A stretch of DNA of 64,000 nt from Chenopodium formosanum. Its lineage: Eukaryota > Streptophyta > Magnoliopsida > Caryophyllales > Amaranthaceae. Position 1 is the first letter of the stretch; each line of letters begins with the position of its first letter. The notes below the pieces were generated by a model. That model saw only the letters and a program-made list of their open reading frames with translations, made no database searches and was not told the origin of the DNA. A program made the position numbers and the translations under genes. Positions 12,020-23,581 of the stretch are shown piece by piece. The stretch lies in the NCBI GenBank assembly GCA_024500155.1, contig CM044880.1, positions 4,092,001 through 4,156,000 of the forward strand. The letters run 5' to 3'.

Positions 12020-12241
12020 TAAGATGGAGCCTACCATTAGAAACACTAAGCTTCAGAAGCCCAATTGTATCACATACTATGCAGTTTCATTAACAACAAC
12101 ACACTTAAAAAAAAGCCAAGTCCAACCCATAGAATTAAGAGATTTGTAATCATTGTGATCATCAAACAATGATGACGACACTTTATAACAAATGATACAT
12201 CTTATTCATAAAATTAATTTAAACCTATTGAGAATACAATA

Positions 12242-12478
12242 TCATTCCTCCATTCCATATTAATTGCAACATTTTGACTTTAAAATCTTCAATGTACTTA
12301 TTTGACCATTACTTCCTTAGTATTGATCATTATAAAAAGATTATATTTAGAAAAAATAAATCAAGAATAATCTTACAAGATTAAAATTCCTCATGATTAT
12401 GTTTTTTCTTATATATTATTGAGCATTTATAATTAGAACATTAGTGTCAAAATGTTGCAACTAATAAAGAAGGGAAGT
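12242..12478. mobile_element. Degenerate Stowaway-like MITE
   Basis: The left end CATTCCTCCATTCC..ATTGCAACATTTTGAC is inverted at the right as GTCAAAATGTTGCAACTAAT then AAGAAGGGAAG. Ends are flanked by TA-containing sequence. Interior is AT-rich and non-coding. Confidence 0.6.
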
Positions 12479-13236
12479 ATATATTATAATTTTCTCTTTT
12501 TTTCTATTAATAATGAAATCTTCATGAGGACTTAGGAGGTGATAGGCTAATAATAGTGGCATCTGAGAATTTTTCTAGATATCATAACAAAATGATAAAA
12601 ATATGATCATTTGGATATTGTATTGCAAAAAAATATTCAAAAATTATTATCACCATATCATTCCTTGTCTCATGATTGAAATCCAATATGCATCATGATT
12701 CACAACACTTATAAAGGAAGGAAAAAGGTGGACTTATGTGTGGCCCATCTTATTCCCTACTTACAAATGGTACATGATACAAAGAGAATACTCTTCCTTC
12801 ACCCAATGTCACTTACTCACTTTCCTCACTAGATTCATACATCCATATTAATGTATAGTTCAAAAATATGTTTAGCCGCTAAAAGAGGTAAAGGGAGGAT
12901 GAATCATGAAAAGTTGACTATTGATGATGATCTAATAGATAAGACATGCACCTTCCATTTAATTCAATTTACAAGAAATGCGTAGAAGTTATTAAGCTAC
13001 AACAAGACAAGTCAAAGGCAGCCCAAACTATGAATTAGCTACAATAATATGTAGCCAAAGCTTACACAACATATTTACCAAGGGATTTGAATCACATGAA
13101 TGAGCCGGCTAAACTATTCCTATAAGCTTTAGACTAATAGAGATCCAAAAAGGTTCTAAACTTCAAACCACAAACAGGTTACTATAACTTCTACCACAAC
13201 TAAAAATGGGCTTAATTCCTGCTCCAATTTATTTAA
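12479..13236. other. Non-coding AT-rich interval
   Basis: No gene, RNA or repeat structure is recognised between the Stowaway and palindrome B. Confidence 0.5.
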
Positions 13237-13392
13237 ATCAATGCTTACATGGCGCACATAGATACATGCACCAACCAACGAGTGCACCACATGCGCCAGT
13301 GTGTGAGGTACACATATTAAATACATATAATGTATCTCACTCACTAACACATATGATGCATGTGTAAGAGGTGGATATAGCTAAATACACCA
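13237..13392. repeat. GC-rich palindromic element, copy B
   Basis: Same family as copies A and C, preceded by the same flank as copy C (AATCAATGCTTACATGG). The left arm GAGTGCACCACATGCGCCAG pairs loosely with ATATGATGCATGTGTAAGAG. It is the most diverged copy. Confidence 0.6.
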
Positions 13393-14040
13393 AAGGCACA
13401 TAATGGAGATCCAATTAGAGATTAGAATAAAGGATTGTTAAAAGTTTTTAGAGAAAACAAAATTCCTTAAGTAAAGGGAGTGTTTGAGTTAAAAGACACT
13501 AATTTTTGTATCTTATAATTTTTGTGCAAGTTAGAAACAACTAAATTATGTTTTACTTCATAAGCTACGAGGCAACAAAACCTTAGAAGGAACACTATTT
13601 GAGAGAAAGGATGTGGAGAGCTTATTCTAGGCGAGGTGATTTCAGTGAGGCCAGCAGATTATTTTAATAAAAAAAAAAATTACACCAAGTGTGCCTCACT
13701 TCAATGCACAATGTGCACCTTCGGCCTTTTCATATATATGATGTGACCATCAATTTAACTAAGGGGTAGAGAGTAGAGACTAGAGAATCTAGAGAGCTAG
13801 GCATGAGCTATTCAAACAATCCCTTGAAGCTTTTACTTCAAGAAGTACCCCTACCCTTTAATAACATCAAGGTTACTCTAAATACTATCAAAGTAACAGA
13901 TTAACAATATAACATCTTTATGAGAAAAGAGGATGTTCAGGCTTAGGCACAAGGACAATCATATATATGCTTCCAGAATGCATCTTAAATGTCACTAAGC
14001 CTTTCCCAGACACATAGAGTGACTTAGACTCTTTGAAGCT

Positions 14041-14160
14041 CCTTAGTCAAAGCTCAAAAGTTCTATTTCATATAGGCTTTAGCAAAACAATGACCTTCAC
14101 TCTTAGTCAAAGCTCAAAAGTTCTATTTCATATAGGCTTTAGCAAAACAATGACCTACAC
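14041..14160. repeat. 60-bp tandem duplication
   Basis: Two adjacent 60-bp units (14041-14100, 14101-14160) match at 58 of 60 positions by eye; they differ only at the first base and near the end (CCTTCAC versus CCTACAC). Each contains TTAGTCAAAGCTCAAAAG. The near-identity indicates a recent event. Confidence 0.9.
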
Positions 14161-14210
14161 TCTTCCTTAGTTGTCAAGGTAGTAACACATGCCATTAAAT
14201 CAATGCTTAC

Positions 14211-14351
14211 ATGGTGCACAAAGATGCATGCATCCACCAGCGCGTGCACCACATGCGCCAGTGTGAGAGGTACACGTGACTACCGTGTATGCCTCATACG
14301 CCGACACGTGTAATGCATGCGCCGGAGGGTGCACATAGCTTCATGCATCAA
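14211..14351. repeat. GC-rich palindromic element, copy C
   Basis: Inverted repeat: CACCAGCGCGTGCACCACAT / ATGCATGCGCCGG, inner GAGAGGTACACGTG / CGTGTATGCCTC. Closest in sequence to copy A, and shares the AATCAATGCTTACATGG flank with copy B, which may be part of the element. Confidence 0.65.
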
Positions 14352-14763
14352 AGATATGTACATAATTACTCCATTGCATCCGGTATAATATATATCTTCA
14401 CAGTCCAACATTAAAAGAAACACAGAAAAACACACTGTTGCAAGAGAGATCTATCACTAGACAGATCGTGCACATATCATACACAGCAACAGAGCAACAG
14501 CAAGTCCAACTCATAAAGCACAAAGCTTAATAATAACAGCAGTTAGCTAAAACATCTTACATGCCTGAATAATCAAAATGACAAAGTTGATATCAATCAC
14601 TAATCTAACATTTCCAATCGAACACAATTGAACTTAATTCAATTATCAAATTAAAACAAAATCCAAATCATCACCAAAACATGCAAAAAATCAAACTTTT
14701 TAATTTGTACCCAATAACGCAACACCTAAAACGAAAGAAAAGTGGGGAAAGCGTACTGATCTT

Positions 14764-15120
14764 TCAGTGGGTAGAACAAACATTCTTCAGCTTCTCCGCT
14801 GCACCTTCATTCACAGAATACTGCAATTTCACCCACCAAAAAATCAGGAAAAAAAAATCCCAAATTAAACAAAAAATAACAAAAATCGAAGCGTCGAAGA
14901 GAGAGATGACCTTGTGAAGAACCCAAACAGAATGAGTATAAGTGCGATTAAGAAGTTCATCAATGGCGGCGGAATCGGCAGCATCAACTTCTCTGTAATT
15001 GACGAAATTTTCGCGAGCATACTTAGCATAATAAGAGCGAGTATCTTTGGGAAGACGCCTAATTAACCTCAGTACCTCAGCATATGCTCGCAATGCTTTC
15101 TGCATTTTCTCTACTACCAT
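14764..15120 (-). CDS. LYR motif-containing small protein
   Basis: Two exons on the minus strand, 14911-15120 and 14764-14820, joined at phase 0 across a 90-bp GT-AG intron, giving 88 residues. The N-terminal helix MQKALRAYAEVLRLIRRLP carries the LYR-type signature (L-R-L variant with downstream R), followed by YYAKYARENFVNYREVD and a Ser/Ala-rich helix ending KLKNVC. LYR proteins are small mitochondrial helical-bundle accessory factors that bind acyl carrier protein and help Fe-S cluster transfer or respiratory complex assembly. It resembles the plant 'LYR family of Fe/S cluster biogenesis' proteins. Start is the first ATG at 15120; an in-frame second ATG five codons on is possible. Which LYRM subgroup it belongs to is not settled. 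Confidence 0.8.
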   Translation of the reverse strand: MVVEKMQKALRAYAEVLRLIRRLPKDTRSYYAKYARENFVNYREVDAADSAAIDELLNRTYTHSVWVLHKVISLFDASIFVIFCLIWDFFFLIFWWVKLQYSVNEGAAEKLKNVCSTH

Positions 15121-15425
15121 TCGATTATTCTGCTGCTGCTGAAATAAGAACCCTAATTTTTTTCTCTCTCTTCTTCGGAAATTGGGAATTTCAGAATTTG
15201 GGAGTAGAACTGGTAATGCAATTGGGGAAGACGATGTCTTGTTAATTGTTGCTCACTCTTAAAGTTGTATCTTTGAAAAGTCAACTTTTGGGCTTGCAGT
15301 TATTTGTACCATTGTTTGGGCCTCCTCTTAGATCTCATCTTATTGTGGATTTGTGGCCTTGTAAGTTGTAAAGTTAATGACTTATGAGTTATGAGGATTG
15401 GGTATAAATCATTTTTACTCGATAT

Positions 15426-15745
15426 GTCAAACGGGTCGATCAAGTTAATTTAGAGTCGGGTAATTCAATGTCAAACTAGTCAATCAAGTTAATTTAGAGT
15501 CGGATAATTCGATATTTGTACTACGGAGTACATGCATTTATTAGAATGTTTTTTTTTTTTTTTTTGAGTTGGAATATATATACCTACTTTTCCCCTTTTT
15601 TAAGAGTTGGGTAATTCAATATGTCAAACGAGTTGATCAAGTTAATTTAGAGTCTGATAATTCTATATTTGTAATATCTGTATTTATTAGATGAATATTT
15701 TTTTTATGTTGGGTTGGAAAATATATGCCTACTTTTCCATTAAGT
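15426..15745. repeat. Degenerate direct repeats
   Basis: The phrase TCAAACxxGTxxATCAAGTT then AATTTAGAGTC occurs three times (about 15427, 15471 and 15630). The last two copies are followed by matching ATTTATTAG and GGAATATATATACCTACTTT-like blocks, a local duplication with a period of about 150 bp. A T-run lies near 15549. Confidence 0.65.
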
Positions 15746-16642
15746 TTGATATTGATCATATTGAGGGCATGGCTATAAATATATATATAATAAATATAAA
15801 GTAGTAATATAAGTGGTTAAAAAAAATACTTATATTAAATTGTGAAATACTACTATTTTCGGACATATATAAAAGATAATTAAAGGTCCAAATAAACCTT
15901 TGCTCCACCATTAACGTGCTTACATACTCTCACTTTGCCCTGTAATTAGGGGAATTATTATTTCTACTCTAACCCCACAGGATACTAATAGATAAGAATC
16001 TATCAAGATTTATATATGTGACTAGATTGGTGTATTATTTGAAGAGATGTAGTTAACTAGGTTTTAGTGGTATCAATTTTAGCACGTAGCATTTGTCTAA
16101 TATGCAAACTACAAAGCTGAAATTTGGCCACTTCCTAAACAGGCTAAACTTTCCAATCGTATAAAGTATTTTTTGTAAAGTCCAAAATTGGCTGCTCCAA
16201 AATATCCACGTCAACTTCTTTGTATTCTTTTCCATCACCACTCAATAGACAAATTTATTACTACTAGTATAAGATCAGATTGAACTCATTGAAAAGCAAT
16301 GCAATAAATGTTAAATTCACGGGCCATGCAAATGAGAAAGGATAACCAGTAGTATCATTTTCCTTTGAATATACTTTTCAAAACTTCCAATTTTCGGTTT
16401 AATAAAAGTTACAGAGTATATATTGAGCGAATAGTTAAATTTGTTTCTCAATTAAGAGCACGCGCGCAGTAGATAAAGTAATTAAACAAGAGTAATTGTA
16501 AAGATCATGCTAACTAAAATGAAAACGGAACAATCTTATATTAATTAACCATTGCCTTAATATACGTAAAATGGACTAATGAGGACAATATAATCTTTAA
16601 GAAACGCAGGGATTATATGTTATTATATCTGTATATATAATA

Positions 16643-16734
16643 TTCCCTCCTTCCTTTAATACAATGTCTCTTTTCTCTTTATTATGTGAAAAATAAATGC
16701 TCAAAAAAGGCATTGTATTAAGGGACGAAGGGAG
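16643..16734. mobile_element. Short Stowaway-like MITE
   Basis: 92 bp with inverted ends TTCCCTCCTTCCTTTAATAC and GTATTAAGGGACGAAGGGAG, inner ACAATG / CATTGT, flanked by TA at 16641-16642 and 16735-16736. It lies about 290 bp upstream of the gene at 17023. Confidence 0.75.
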
Positions 16735-16914
16735 TATTTCGTATATGTTACACATATTGGGTGTACTATCACATTAAATGCATGAAAGCAAACAGAAGTA
16801 GTAAGATCAACCTAGCTTAATATGGACCGCTTATGACGATACACCTTAGAGCCTTATTTTGTTAGGTGGCTAAAATTAGTTCCAAGTTGGCATATCATGC
16901 ATCACTCATTCTTC

Positions 16915-16923
16915 CTATAAATC
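16915..16923 (+). promoter_or_regulatory. Probable TATA box of the 17023 gene
   Basis: CTATAAATC lies about 105 bp before the start codon at 17023, suitable for a transcription start near 16945-16950. It is followed by a CATGCATG RY-like word at 16924-16931. Only position and sequence support it. Confidence 0.45.
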
Positions 16924-17022
16924 CATGCATGTATACTACACTTCATCGCTTACAGTCTTCCATACACTACTCTTCTCCTTAATTAGCTCTTAACCATAAA
17001 CCTCAATAATATAATCTCGAGT

Positions 17023-18633
17023 ATGGATATTTGGTCATGGATATGTGACCTACCTAGTTCCCCTGAATGGAGTAGTCATTCAAACTCGCAACTCTTTTAC
17101 AACCTTGCTTCTTCTAGTAACACCACTAGAGAAAACTCAACTCGATCAATTCAACTAAAAGCTGAACGTTCATCCGAGTTGAAAACTGAAGTATGGATAA
17201 CGTTTTCTATATGTATCCAAGGATTTGATCCTAATGAACCGTTGTCTCATAAGACACTATGGTTATCTGACCCTTGTTCCCTTTCCTCTAATAAGCCTTT
17301 TCTACCCCTTGTACTCCAACTTGTCCAAGAAACAATAAATCGTGCACCTATGACTTTCCATGATCACACCCACCATGGATCCCAATTTGTTAAGGTAAAA
17401 CTTTATCCAATTGCAAGGATCCTTGAGACGTATACACCCGAATCTTTTTCGTGTTTTTTCAATCTATTGTTATTCACACGCCTATTTTGGCTATGTGCAT
17501 GCGATGCTCCTACTGAAGTCGGATCTTTCTACTTCCATTCTTTATTAGGCCCAAACCTCGAGTTATTGACACGTGTTAATCGCGTGCCAGTGTTGAAGGG
17601 GTTCATGGGTGTTGTAGGTGCCGATGTTGAGATGTGCATCTCACGCGCCTTTGGATATATGCTAGCAAAGTGGTTGATTACAAGAGAGATGCGCGTGGGT
17701 TTGACATCGTTACTACCTTTGCCTTCAAACCTTGGGCTTACTTATGCTTCGGAAGCTTGTGGTCTTTGGTTGTTGAAAGGGTACGTGCCAATATGGGGGA
17801 TGAAGCGTACGTGCTCAAGTGATGGGAAAGAAGGGTTTCTTTTTGTTGGGGCTAAGGAATCAGCACTAAGGTATGCTCTAGCACACCAACAACTAGAAGC
17901 TCATATTCAGCTTGAATATGCAGTTAGATTCTTTGAAGGTCATATCCAAGTTAGCACACGTGTCGATAACATACGACTCCACGTGGTAAAACTAGGGTTT
18001 AATAAAAATGAAGATGGTAATGAGGTGGAATTTCGTGAAGAATTGTATTTTCCTTCAAGAATTGAATTTTGGGTTGGACCAGAGGTAGGGTCTGACTATG
18101 TAACAAGTTTGAGTTTAGGGAAATCAACGGCTAATTCAGAAAGAGAAATGGAGACACAAAAATTAGTGAAAGGCAGTTTTGGTAAAATGAAGAATCCTAA
18201 GGTGAAAACGATGTCAAGGAGCTCAACAAAGACGAAGATGAAGAATTGGAGATACGACCAAGATGTAGAGGGAAACACGGCAATATTTGATGCAATATTT
18301 TATGATAACACAAATGGGATTGAAGTTTATAGCACAAAGTTAAATGGAGGTGCATGTATCAATAACAAGCCTAAGGATGATTTGGGAAAAAGGTATTCAA
18401 GAGTAAATAGGCCTTTTATGAAATCTGGTGGCCTTGTTTTCACTGGAAATGAGTATGGAGAAGAGGTTAAGTGGAGGCTGAACAAAGAAATGGAAGGAAG
18501 TGTGTTGAAGTGGGGAATTGGGTGCAAAATTTGGTTGACTTATTGGCCAAGTGACGTTGAAAGTTCTTATTATGAAACTAGGTGCATAGAATGGAGTGAT
18601 GAGGTTGATTTGCCACTAATTTCTAGTAATTAG
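17023..18633 (+). CDS. Conserved plant protein of unknown function, intronless
   Basis: A single 536-residue exon from ATG 17023 to TAG 18633, starting MDIWSWICDLPSSPEW. I recognise the pattern as a plant-only uncharacterised family: the MDxWSWIC start, STRSIQLKAERS, KTLWLSDPCSLSSNKPFLPL, FNLLLFTRLFWLCACDAP, the long tract from about residue 280 (ALAHQQLEAHIQLEYAVRFF), KMKNWRYDQDVEGNTAIFDA, and a C-terminal EWSDEVDLPLI. No catalytic motif, signal peptide or clear membrane span is visible; the Leu/Phe-rich stretch around residues 143-158 is hydrophobic but interrupted. Length is what I would expect for the family. Function should be left blank. Codon use is ordinary and the frame is open throughout, so it is probably a working gene. 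Confidence 0.88.
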   Translation: MDIWSWICDLPSSPEWSSHSNSQLFYNLASSSNTTRENSTRSIQLKAERSSELKTEVWITFSICIQGFDPNEPLSHKTLWLSDPCSLSSNKPFLPLVLQLVQETINRAPMTFHDHTHHGSQFVKVKLYPIARILETYTPESFSCFFNLLLFTRLFWLCACDAPTEVGSFYFHSLLGPNLELLTRVNRVPVLKGFMGVVGADVEMCISRAFGYMLAKWLITREMRVGLTSLLPLPSNLGLTYASEACGLWLLKGYVPIWGMKRTCSSDGKEGFLFVGAKESALRYALAHQQLEAHIQLEYAVRFFEGHIQVSTRVDNIRLHVVKLGFNKNEDGNEVEFREELYFPSRIEFWVGPEVGSDYVTSLSLGKSTANSEREMETQKLVKGSFGKMKNPKVKTMSRSSTKTKMKNWRYDQDVEGNTAIFDAIFYDNTNGIEVYSTKLNGGACINNKPKDDLGKRYSRVNRPFMKSGGLVFTGNEYGEEVKWRLNKEMEGSVLKWGIGCKIWLTYWPSDVESSYYETRCIEWSDEVDLPLISSN

Positions 18634-18930
18634 ATTGTAAATATAATTAATAATGCTACGTAAAAGTAATCCATGTATTATATACTTATATATAGTTATA
18701 TATCATCTTAATTAACCGAATGAATGTATGATAAATAATTGTAATTGTATATATACTACTTATGGCTTAATTTGATGTATGGTTTATAAGTACTAGTAGT
18801 GTTATACCTATCTTATCTCGTTATTTTTATGTGATTTTATATTCTTTGGGCCAGTTTTTATTTTACCTTTAGATTTTTATGAACTAAACTATTAAACAAT
18901 TGGTCATATAACTCATAAGTCATGTAAATG

Positions 18931-18937
<7 letters not shown>

Positions 18938-19010
<73 letters not shown>
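18938..19010. repeat. (AT)n microsatellite
   Basis: About 73 bp of uninterrupted AT dinucleotides, 300 bp after the stop of the preceding gene. Confidence 0.97.
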
Positions 19011-19012
<2 letters not shown>

Positions 19013-19194
19013 CTCCTTCCGGATTTTATTACTTAATACCTATTACAGAGTATTAATTTAACACTATTATTTCATTATAAAAAATTATTCCTAAATGAGA
19101 TGAGGGAAGAACCCAATAAACAAATAAAAAACACAATTACACCAACATATGTGGCAAAACCACTCCAACTATATCCTCCCGAAGAGTAATGCTT

Positions 19195-21215
19195 GGTTTG
19201 TGGAGGCGGATGCACGATCTGCATGGTGCATCCGCTCCAAAATACAAAAAGGCGAAATGAACATGCAGGTATTTACTAATGTACATGGGCATATAAAAGA
19301 ACATAGTGTTCATTTATAATGTATATAGACATATACATAAAAGAACATAGTGTTCATTGATAATGTACATGAGATTTTCGTGCAACAATTTTTTATATAT
19401 ATATTTATTTTTAAAGAAATTTTGTATAATAAAATAGATAAATAGTACTATAATTATTATTTTTACCATACATTAATTACAAATCATTTCAATTTTTTTT
19501 TACCAAAAGTTCACTTTCTCTCTCCAAACAAAACTTCAAACCCATTAAAATTCCTCAAACCTCAAGCAAAATTTCAAGAAATTCGAAATTTTGAGTCCAA
19601 AATTGTTCAAGATGACATATAAAAACGAAAGGTAAGACCAGATTCGACATTCAAACTTGTTTATTTGACATTCATGCTTATTTATTTTGAGTTTGAGTGT
19701 TTGTTTTTTATAAATTAGATTGAAAATTGTAATATCTGATTTCATTGGGAATTAATTGCGATTTTGATGTAATTTTGTTGTTGCAATGAGAAATAAAATA
19801 TAATTCTTGAAGAAGATCAACCAACTAATACATTTTGGAAGAAGAAAGCAAGCAAAAAGACAAATTTAGAAAAAGTTGTAGATCCAAATAATACAATGTA
19901 CATTAAAATACAGTAAAATGTTTTTTTTTCATATACTTACATGATGCAAATAATACAATGTACATTATAATACAGTAAAGTGTACTTTTTCATATACATA
20001 TATGATCATTTATACCAAATGTACATTTACTATATGAATAATGTTCTTAAATTGCAAAAAACCACCTTTTATAACACTTTTTTTTTGTGAAAAAACACCT
20101 TATAAAAATTTTCTTGTAAAAACACACCTAAAATCACTTTTTTTTTTAGAAGTAACACCTTAACCCGGTTTCCGGTGTTTGACTCGGTTTTCCGGCGTTG
20201 ACTTTGCACGTGTGGGTCACGTGATCTTCTTCCTTTATTTTTTTTCTCTTTTCCCTCACCGCCACCACCACCTCACTGCCGCCCCCACCAACACCACCTC
20301 ACCACCACCACTAATTCACTACTACTCTCACCAACACCATTTCACCCAATAAATTTGCTCCCATGAAAATTCCACCCATGTTCATTCAGCCCCATTCACC
20401 CAAAAACCCCACTTCACCTCTTCATCCCCTTCCTCCATTGAAGCCCAATAATTAGAGAAAGCACATACAAAAAATAAAATAAAATAAAATAAAATAAAAA
20501 AATAAAGACCACATTGGTGTTCATTAATTGGCCTCTCGAAATTACTCCTAATTTCATCATTTGTGGGAAAAAACGAAGAACCCTAATTTTCAATTACAAA
20601 CCCTAATTTATGAAAATACGAAAAACCCAACATAATTTACAAGAAATTCAGTAATTACAACAACTTACCCTACTCGAAATTAGGTTAATTGCAACAATTC
20701 ATGCTTAAAAATGGAGATTTCTTCATTAATGGTGAATAATTGGGACTTTGCTGGAGAAGAGGGAGGAGAGAGAAAGTTAAATTTGAGAAATGGAGGGTAA
20801 ATTGGGAAAAAAATAATAATAGGGGCAAGTCACCGGAACACGTGCTTCTCACGTGCAGGTCAGCGCCTGAAAACCAAGTCAAAGGACAGAAACCGGGTTA
20901 AGGTGTTACTTCGCAAAAAAAAAAAAGTGGTTTTAGGTGTGTTTTTACAAGAAAATTTATATAAGGTGTTTTTTTACAAAAAAGTTGTTATAAAAGGTGG
21001 TTTTTTGCAATTTTTCCTTAATTTTATTATGTTCTTTACTAATATTACAAATGTTCTTTAGATTTATAAAAAAAACATATAAAATTAGATGTTCTTTATA
21101 AAATAGCTATATGTTCTTTACAAAATAACTATATGTTCTTTACTGACAACTAAATGTTCATTCCGCCTTTTTTAAAAGAAAACCGGATGCACCAAGCATG
21201 GTGCATCCGCCTCCA
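19195..21215. mobile_element. 2-kb inverted-repeat transposon-like element
   Basis: Ends are TTTGTGGAGGCGGATGCAC at the left and its inverse GTGCATCCGCCTCCACAAA at the right. A second shared block lies just inside (AAAAAGGCGAAATGAACAT versus ATGTTCATTCCGCCTTTTT). Many subterminal repeats of AAAGAACAT / ATGTTCTTT occur at both ends, a layout typical of DNA transposons. No transposase reading frame remains and no target duplication could be fixed, so the superfamily is open. A second element is nested at about 20046-21020. Confidence 0.6.
20046..21020. mobile_element. Nested element with about 190-bp inverted repeats
   Basis: The left arm AATTGCAAAAAACCACCTTT, with later ACACACCTAAAA..CACTTTTTTTTT, TAACACCTTAACCCGGTTTC and CACGTG, is mirrored at the right (CACGTG, GAAACCGGGTTAAGGTGTTA, GTGGTTTTAGGTGTG, AAAGGTGGTTTTTTGCAATT). 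The core is CCACC-rich, then AT-rich. Long arms without a transposase suggest a non-autonomous Mutator-like or foldback element. No 9-bp duplication was seen, probably decayed. Confidence 0.65.
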
Positions 21216-21450
21216 CAAAAAAAATTTCACCCGTAGAGAGTTTATTATTTCGATTGGAAGACCATACATGGGTCAGGGTGGTGGTCATCAGCGGCTAGGG
21301 TGGTGGTGGACTGGTGATTGTCGTCGATCAGTGATTGGTGGCATCTGGCAAGCAGGGGAAGGTGGTGGTGAAATATTAAGGACATGGTTGTCAATTCACA
21401 CATTAACGGTTTTGTTCTTTTTTTATGGCGGTATTTAACACTCCAAAATG

Positions 21451-21575
21451 AGAAATTGATTTTGGCACACCCTTTATTGATTTTGTCGCACCCCTATGAG
21501 AGAAAGAACATAAAAAATTGTGCTTTCACATAGGGGTGTGCCAAAATCAATTAGAGGTGTGCTAAAATTATTTCC
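21451..21575. mobile_element. Mutator-like MITE with 10-bp target duplication
   Basis: 125-bp element with ends AGAAATTGATTTTGGCACAC and GTGTGCTAAAATTATTTCC and inner inverted arms around GCACCCCTATG / CATAGGGGTGTG. Flanking direct repeats CTCCAAAATG at 21441-21450 and 21576-21585 are perfect. Duplication length and long arms favour the Mutator superfamily. Family member also at 6127-6250. Confidence 0.75.
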
Positions 21576-21701
21576 CTCCAAAATGATCAAATTATAAAAA
21601 ACTAAAAATTGGTCAAATTATTTTACCGTATTAGCATACAGTTTATCTTCCTCAAAATTTCTAAACAAAATTCAGCTCAAAGATACAGATTATCATTAAA
21701 T

Positions 21702-21704
<3 letters not shown>

Positions 21705-21745
<41 letters not shown>
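21705..21745. repeat. Poly(A) tract, 41 nt
   Basis: Uninterrupted A run just left of the duplicated GRF segment. No flanking direct repeat was found. Confidence 0.9.
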
Positions 21746-21747
<2 letters not shown>

Positions 21748-23581
21748 AGCTAGGGTTTCTAATTACTTGAAAACATTAATCAAATTCAACCTTTTTTTCA
21801 GACGGGAATCAAATTCAACCTAAAATGCACTATTTCCCCCAATTTTGGCCTGAAATCAATCAAATTCAAGCGACATTGTTGTAAGATCAATTTTCAATGT
21901 TTTCTGGGAATGCTCAACTTCGATGTTGCTCTTCATTTCCGCTTTTCGGACCAAATTTCGTCTTCTCTCGCCATTTTTAACGCCCAGGTTAGTCGATACA
22001 GATAATTTTCTCTCTCCAATTCTTCGTTTCCCCTTAATTTGTCAAGCAAAATTACAAAAATTGTAATAAAGTCGATTAAATATTTTTTTTATTTGATTAT
22101 TTGTTTGAAAGCTTGAATTAATGTTATACGACATTTAAAATTGAATTTTTCATGTATATATAACTAGTTCAATTATTTAATTTCCATGATTTTTTTTTTT
22201 CCTTTTATTTTTTAATTTAATTTCACTGTAACGAAGAACCTTAATGCAGCATTTGGGAATGATTTGTGAAATTTGTTGCTAAAATGCTCCACAATCTCGT
22301 TGATTTGTGAAAGAACCTTGATGCACGTGAATTGTTTGCTGTATTGCTCCAGTAGTGAGCTTAATTTAATACTTGTACTTCGTTTGTGTTTGAATTGAGC
22401 AGTTTTTGTATAAAAAATGTAACTGTGAATAGAAGAGAGCGGTCAAATGTATCCTAGCTCACCTAATTAATCTTAGTGGACACTGCAAGATTATTGTACA
22501 CTGCTTCCTATGGTTGTGTTTGTGTGCTTTTGATTGGATTGTCGCAATGCGATATACCTTGACTTAAGCTGTGTCCGCTTGCTGAGAATGTTTTCGTGAT
22601 GATAATCCAACGAGTTATGAACACGAGGTTATGAATTGTGGAGGGGCACATGATAGAGTTATGGTTGTTGAGGGATAAGTCATTGGTTGATAATTTAGAT
22701 CAGTAGTTTCAAATCTCTTCCTATATTGGGTGTTTTTGATTTGATTTAGAGTTTCAACATTTCCAAGTGCCCTCCCACTGCACAAGAACAAGATTTTTAT
22801 CTATTATAAAGAAAAAGATTCAAGATTTTTATTGCAACTATCCTTCCCATGTATTATTGAGTGGTGAAATCTTGGATATCCGAAGGATTGTCCATTTTGG
22901 CATTCATATTAATTTTATTCCTCATATAAACTTTCTGTTTTCTTAATTTCCTTCTTGTAGCCTTGTAGGTTTTACTGTCATCTCTTGTTTTTGTTGTAAG
23001 CTGAATTTTTTTATTGACAGTGGTACAGGATCATCAAGGAGGTTGGCTTTCCTAGTACTCTGCCACTGCGATGGTTGGAATTGCAGTTGCAACTTTTCTA
23101 TGGAGGAATGCCTGGATAAGGTATAAGGTTTTCATCACAGCCTGTATTTTGTTGCTTCAATATTTATCACTGATATATATTTGGATCTGCGTAAGACTTT
23201 GAAGATAAGTACCCTCACTTAATATAAATTACTTTGACTTAAGGGTTATAATTTGACTTTTAGCTTCACTTATCAAACTTCAAATTTAGAGGAACTCTAA
23301 ATTCATTTATAAGCTTCACTCACATTAAAATTGTTTTTGAGGAACTTGTATGTGGTTTGATTTGAGATGCCTTTATCTCCTGCAAATAAAGAAGAAAGTT
23401 ATTCCAAGCTAACGCTACCAAAGTAAAGATTCCAAATGCGTGTAACACCTAAGTTAAATATGTGAAGCACCTAAGTCAAATATGTGCATTGGCATGAATG
23501 ATTATGCTGCCTTATGCTCGCATTGGAGTGTATTTTTTGATGCTAATGACTTTATATAATTATATTTCAACTTATTGACAT

